64,000 bases of DNA from Meghimatium bilineatum (taxonomy: Eukaryota; Mollusca; Gastropoda; Stylommatophora; Philomycidae): contig CM067311.1 of the NCBI GenBank assembly GCA_034231615.1, forward strand, positions 28,550,743-28,614,742, read 5' to 3'. Of the stretch, positions 61,119 to 64,000 are shown one piece after another. The notes beneath the pieces were generated by a model that searched no databases, was not told where the DNA came from, and worked only from the letters and a program-made list of their open reading frames with translations. The translations under genes and the position numbers were made by a program. Numbering within the stretch: position 1 is the stretch's first letter; the number at the start of each line of letters is the position of its first letter.

Positions 61119-61204
61119 TTCTGAATGAACTCCTAGGCGGCGTCGAAATATGATCACTTTCAACAAAATAAACTTTAGCGTACAAATTGTTTTTAAAATC
61201 ACTT

Positions 61205-62045
61205 CTCAAAACATATTCCGTAAGTAGGACACAAGCCTAAGCGATATAGTTTGTATTGAAATCACATGCTGTTTGCAATGCCTGTACCTGTGCGTGGCAG
61301 AACTTGGAACAGATATTAAGTTCTATCCTTCGGATGGTAGACAAAACACGAACAAAACCAGAGTCATTTTAGTAGCGATGTGTAACCTCTGCAGGCTAAC
61401 CGATGTTAAGCCTAGTCATGTTCCTGCTAGTCTTATAGATACACAATTATCTTCGCTATTTTCAAACGATGTTTGACTGTAAACCAAACTCTTCGACCCT
61501 ACTCCAGGTCATTATGTTTTCATTTATATATATGTACTCCCATTATAATAACTGTTGCCACTACTGGGCTTTCCCCCAGATCTGTTTTTTTTTTTTTGTT
61601 GTTGTTGAACTGTGTGAACTACAAAGGACAGTGAGTTTTATTCAGGTGTCAGAATTACAGATATAGACATGTTTCAAGTGAACGAAATAAGAAAAATCTA
61701 CAACTAATTTCAACTTCATAGATAATACATAGGCCTATATTTTTGACATAGGCATGCATGCGTACACAGTAACAAGAAACAGACTCACTTGCATCTATGG
61801 TGGCTTTTGTGACTTTATAGAAGGTCAAGGAAAAGAGGAAGCCGGCCAGTGTAATATTTCAATAGACTATGAAACTCTCAAATAGCAACGTTTCTCGTGA
61901 CTGAATCTGCCGATTCTCGATCCACAAGTGTGATAGCAGATACATGACAGATTCGAGTTTAAAGATGCTGGTACTTTACTTGCGCATATAGACGAAGCAA
62001 AGTAAAAAAGCAAAGTTAACCTATATCCCTTATTAATGCCATCAT
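61205..62045. other. Sequence upstream of XPNPEP2-like exon 1
   Basis: Should hold the 5' UTR and promoter, but I see no clear TATA box, CpG island or splice structure that I would call. A donor-like cag.gtgagt context lies near 61793 on the minus strand (see findings). Confidence 0.4.
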
Positions 62046-62049
62046 TATC

Positions 62050-62640
62050 ATCAGGTGCCATGCCGGCTGGCGTAGGCGGTCATGGCTCTCCACAGCTCTC
62101 TGTCCACAGTATTATGTATCAAGGTCGTTGTTGTTTCCTTGCCGTGCCAGGTTGTCAAACTGTCTAACATTTTCGCACGTTGTCGCCCTCTTTCACTGTT
62201 GCCTTCAATTTTGCCTGTTGTGATTATGTTCTCTAAACCTGCCTGTCTCATGAAGTGGCCAAAAAATGAAGATTGCTTGTTTCTTATATTGTTGATTAAG
62301 GTATGTCTCGCATTTGACTCTTTCAACATCTCTACATTAGTTTTTTTGGCAGCATTCTTCTGTATAACCACATCTCTGTTACCTCTAATTTCCCACTTTC
62401 CTATTTGTTTATTGTCAAAGACTCGCACCCATATGTTAGTATAGGGGTTATACAGCACTGCAGAACTCTCTTTCTCACCTCTAATGACAAGGTCATATTA
62501 CACAGTATATTTTTCATTTTTCTGAATGTTGTTTTTGCCTGTCCTATTCTACATCTTATTTCTGTTGAACTTCTTCCATCTTCTGTAATCATTGTACCTA
62601 AATTAATGCCGTAGGGGTGTGAAATGTTATCACATTTCAG
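62050..62640 (-). pseudogene. LINE ORF2 C-terminus
   Basis: NLGTMITEDGRSSTEIRCRI, KRVLQCCITPILTYGCESLT, frameshift, then NKQSSFFGHFMRQAGLENII, GKIEGNSERGRQRAKMLDSL, LWRAMTAYASRHGT and stop, followed by a (gat)n tail. Same family as 22370-22950. Confidence 0.92.
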
Positions 62641-64000
62641 TGGCTCTGCTATATGAGAGCGGTAGCCATCCCCTCTCCCTCGCGGTAGACGGAGGGATAA
62701 CACGGAATAAGGTAGACGGACTGAAGCTACTTCGTGAATGTATTCTGGAGACAAAAACTGCCAATGATTACATTTATCCTCAAAACTATGGAAACTCGGC
62801 TATCCAAGGATTACCACATCCTGCCAGAAGCACAGATCACATATCTAGGCAGCCTATCTCAAGATTTGTCTGTCAGATTTATTCACCCATCCGCAGTGAT
62901 GTCACATCTAGCATTCCCCGCAACATAGGAGTCTGTCAGAAGAACAGAAAACTCTTCCCGACCAAATATCTCATCATTTATATGTCATATTTATTGATCC
63001 ATCTGCAGTGATGTCACATCTAGCATTCACGTGACATTTGAGACTGCGACAAAAGATCAAGGTAAACCTTTTCGTTGACCCACATCTCTTCGTCATCCAT
63101 GGGATTATTTGACACCAGAAAAATGTAAGAAATTGAGATAAGATGTGAAAATTATTTTTTCACATAACAGATTGTCATCCTTACTCTCAACTTTCCTTAG
63201 TCATATGACATACCTGGAAAGAAGGCAGTGCCCTGTTATGTGCACTATGAACTAGAAGTTCCCAACCCTGGTTTGCCCTACGGACGGGAAATGGTAGAAA
63301 TATCTGCCAGCTTTGCACGTTGAGGATCATATAGAATCATCAATTATTAATAAAACATATGGGAGACAAAAGATTGGTGATCCGTGCCTTTCTTCCTTCT
63401 ACCATCGTCACACCATATGTGCTTCTTATACACAGCCACACACAAAAGTATGCTAGACTTTTCTGGTTTTATCTCAAAATATAGAGTGGCAGCAATGAAT
63501 ATAACGTTAAAATGTTGCAGGTTACTTAGGCCAACATGCAGGAATGCGAGACAGAGGAAAACTTGATGTAGAGAGAATCCAGCGATAATAGGCTATTAAT
63601 ATAGGAATTTAAAAAACGAGTTACCAGCCAACACAGAACCGGAACAATGATTTACCACGACCTGGATAGATATATTACTTCAATAGAATTGCGTCGACTA
63701 ATTTTTTGTCAATTTTCTGTTCCTCTACCCCCCCCCTCCTCCTTCCCCCACCCAAATCTTGTCAATAAATTATCAAGAACCTCCCCCGCCCCACCTTTAC
63801 CTGCTTAATTAATCACGTCAAAAATGTGTTTCCCCCCCCCCCGTCCCCATAAAAATAATTATAGCAAGAAGACATGTGATTTCTTTCAAATTTCTATAAA
63901 ATGTTTTGAAATTCAAAGAATTTAATTAGTGTTTTAAAAAGTATTTTTGACGCCAACTTTGTCAAAATCCCTCACCCCTCTCAATAACTGTCAAACATTT
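62641..64000. other. Unassigned flank; about 112-bp two-copy tandem at 62870-63060
   Basis: gcagtgatgtcacatctagc recurs about 112 bases apart. C-rich runs near 63728 and 63830. No coding feature recognised. Confidence 0.5.

Noticed and set aside
58323-58547. Functional tRNA gene
   Set aside because: A and B boxes are present but the acceptor and anticodon arms do not pair; TSDs and a sister copy show a SINE.
61273-61476. 67-codon plus-strand frame upstream of the gene
   Set aside because: No recognisable motif, length within chance expectation, no splice evidence.

Overview
This is metazoan genomic DNA: AT-rich, gene-poor and dense in repeats. One spliceosomal gene runs through almost the whole window on the minus strand. 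Non-LTR retrotransposon (LINE) debris, several SINE families and hAT, Tc1/mariner-type and Merlin elements point to an invertebrate, possibly a marine mollusc or invertebrate deuterostome. I cannot fix the species from the sequence.

Host gene. Fifteen exons on the minus strand, from 61118 (ATG and signal peptide) to 5122, join in phase with GT/AG borders. They encode 482 residues of a secreted or membrane Xaa-Pro aminopeptidase, closest by recall to XPNPEP2 (aminopeptidase P2, family M24B). The window holds the signal peptide, both N-terminal creatinase-like domains and the start of the M24 catalytic domain: the substrate-binding His (457) and the first metal-ligand Asp (477). The DGTTD, HGxGH and Glu-ligand exons must lie left of base 1. 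I found no second cellular gene that I can support.

Introns. The 14 introns (about 0.5 to 10.9 kb) and the flanks are filled by: (i) more than 20 fragments of LINE ORF2, mostly the C-terminal end of reverse transcriptase, some with RNase H or a terminal zinc finger; the most complete copy is at 54640-57125; (ii) four SINE-type families, eight insertions of which have visible target-site duplications (TSDs): SINE-A (about 277 bp), SINE-C (about 160 bp, sharing its core and 3' end with SINE-A), and two tRNA-derived families, SINE-B and SINE-D; (iii) DNA transposons: an inner hAT nested in an outer hAT MITE (51066-52687), a MITE with 90-bp inverted repeats (15069-15429), other small MITEs, a decayed DDE_3 (IS630/Tc1-like) transposase (53550-54560, with a second partial copy at 46836-47330) and a Merlin/ISXO2-like transposase relic (17925-18290); (iv) minisatellites with units of 15 to 54 bp, notably a homogeneous 35-bp array (43400-44470) and a 54-bp array with higher-order structure (48408-49487).

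Insertion order is readable in places. SINEs sit inside LINEs (39169-39445, 22624-22789), a hAT MITE sits inside a SINE (42893-43059), a long-TIR MITE abuts a SINE fragment (15069), and one hAT sits inside another. No CRISPR array, operon, rRNA or functional tRNA gene was seen, and no undescribed protein system.
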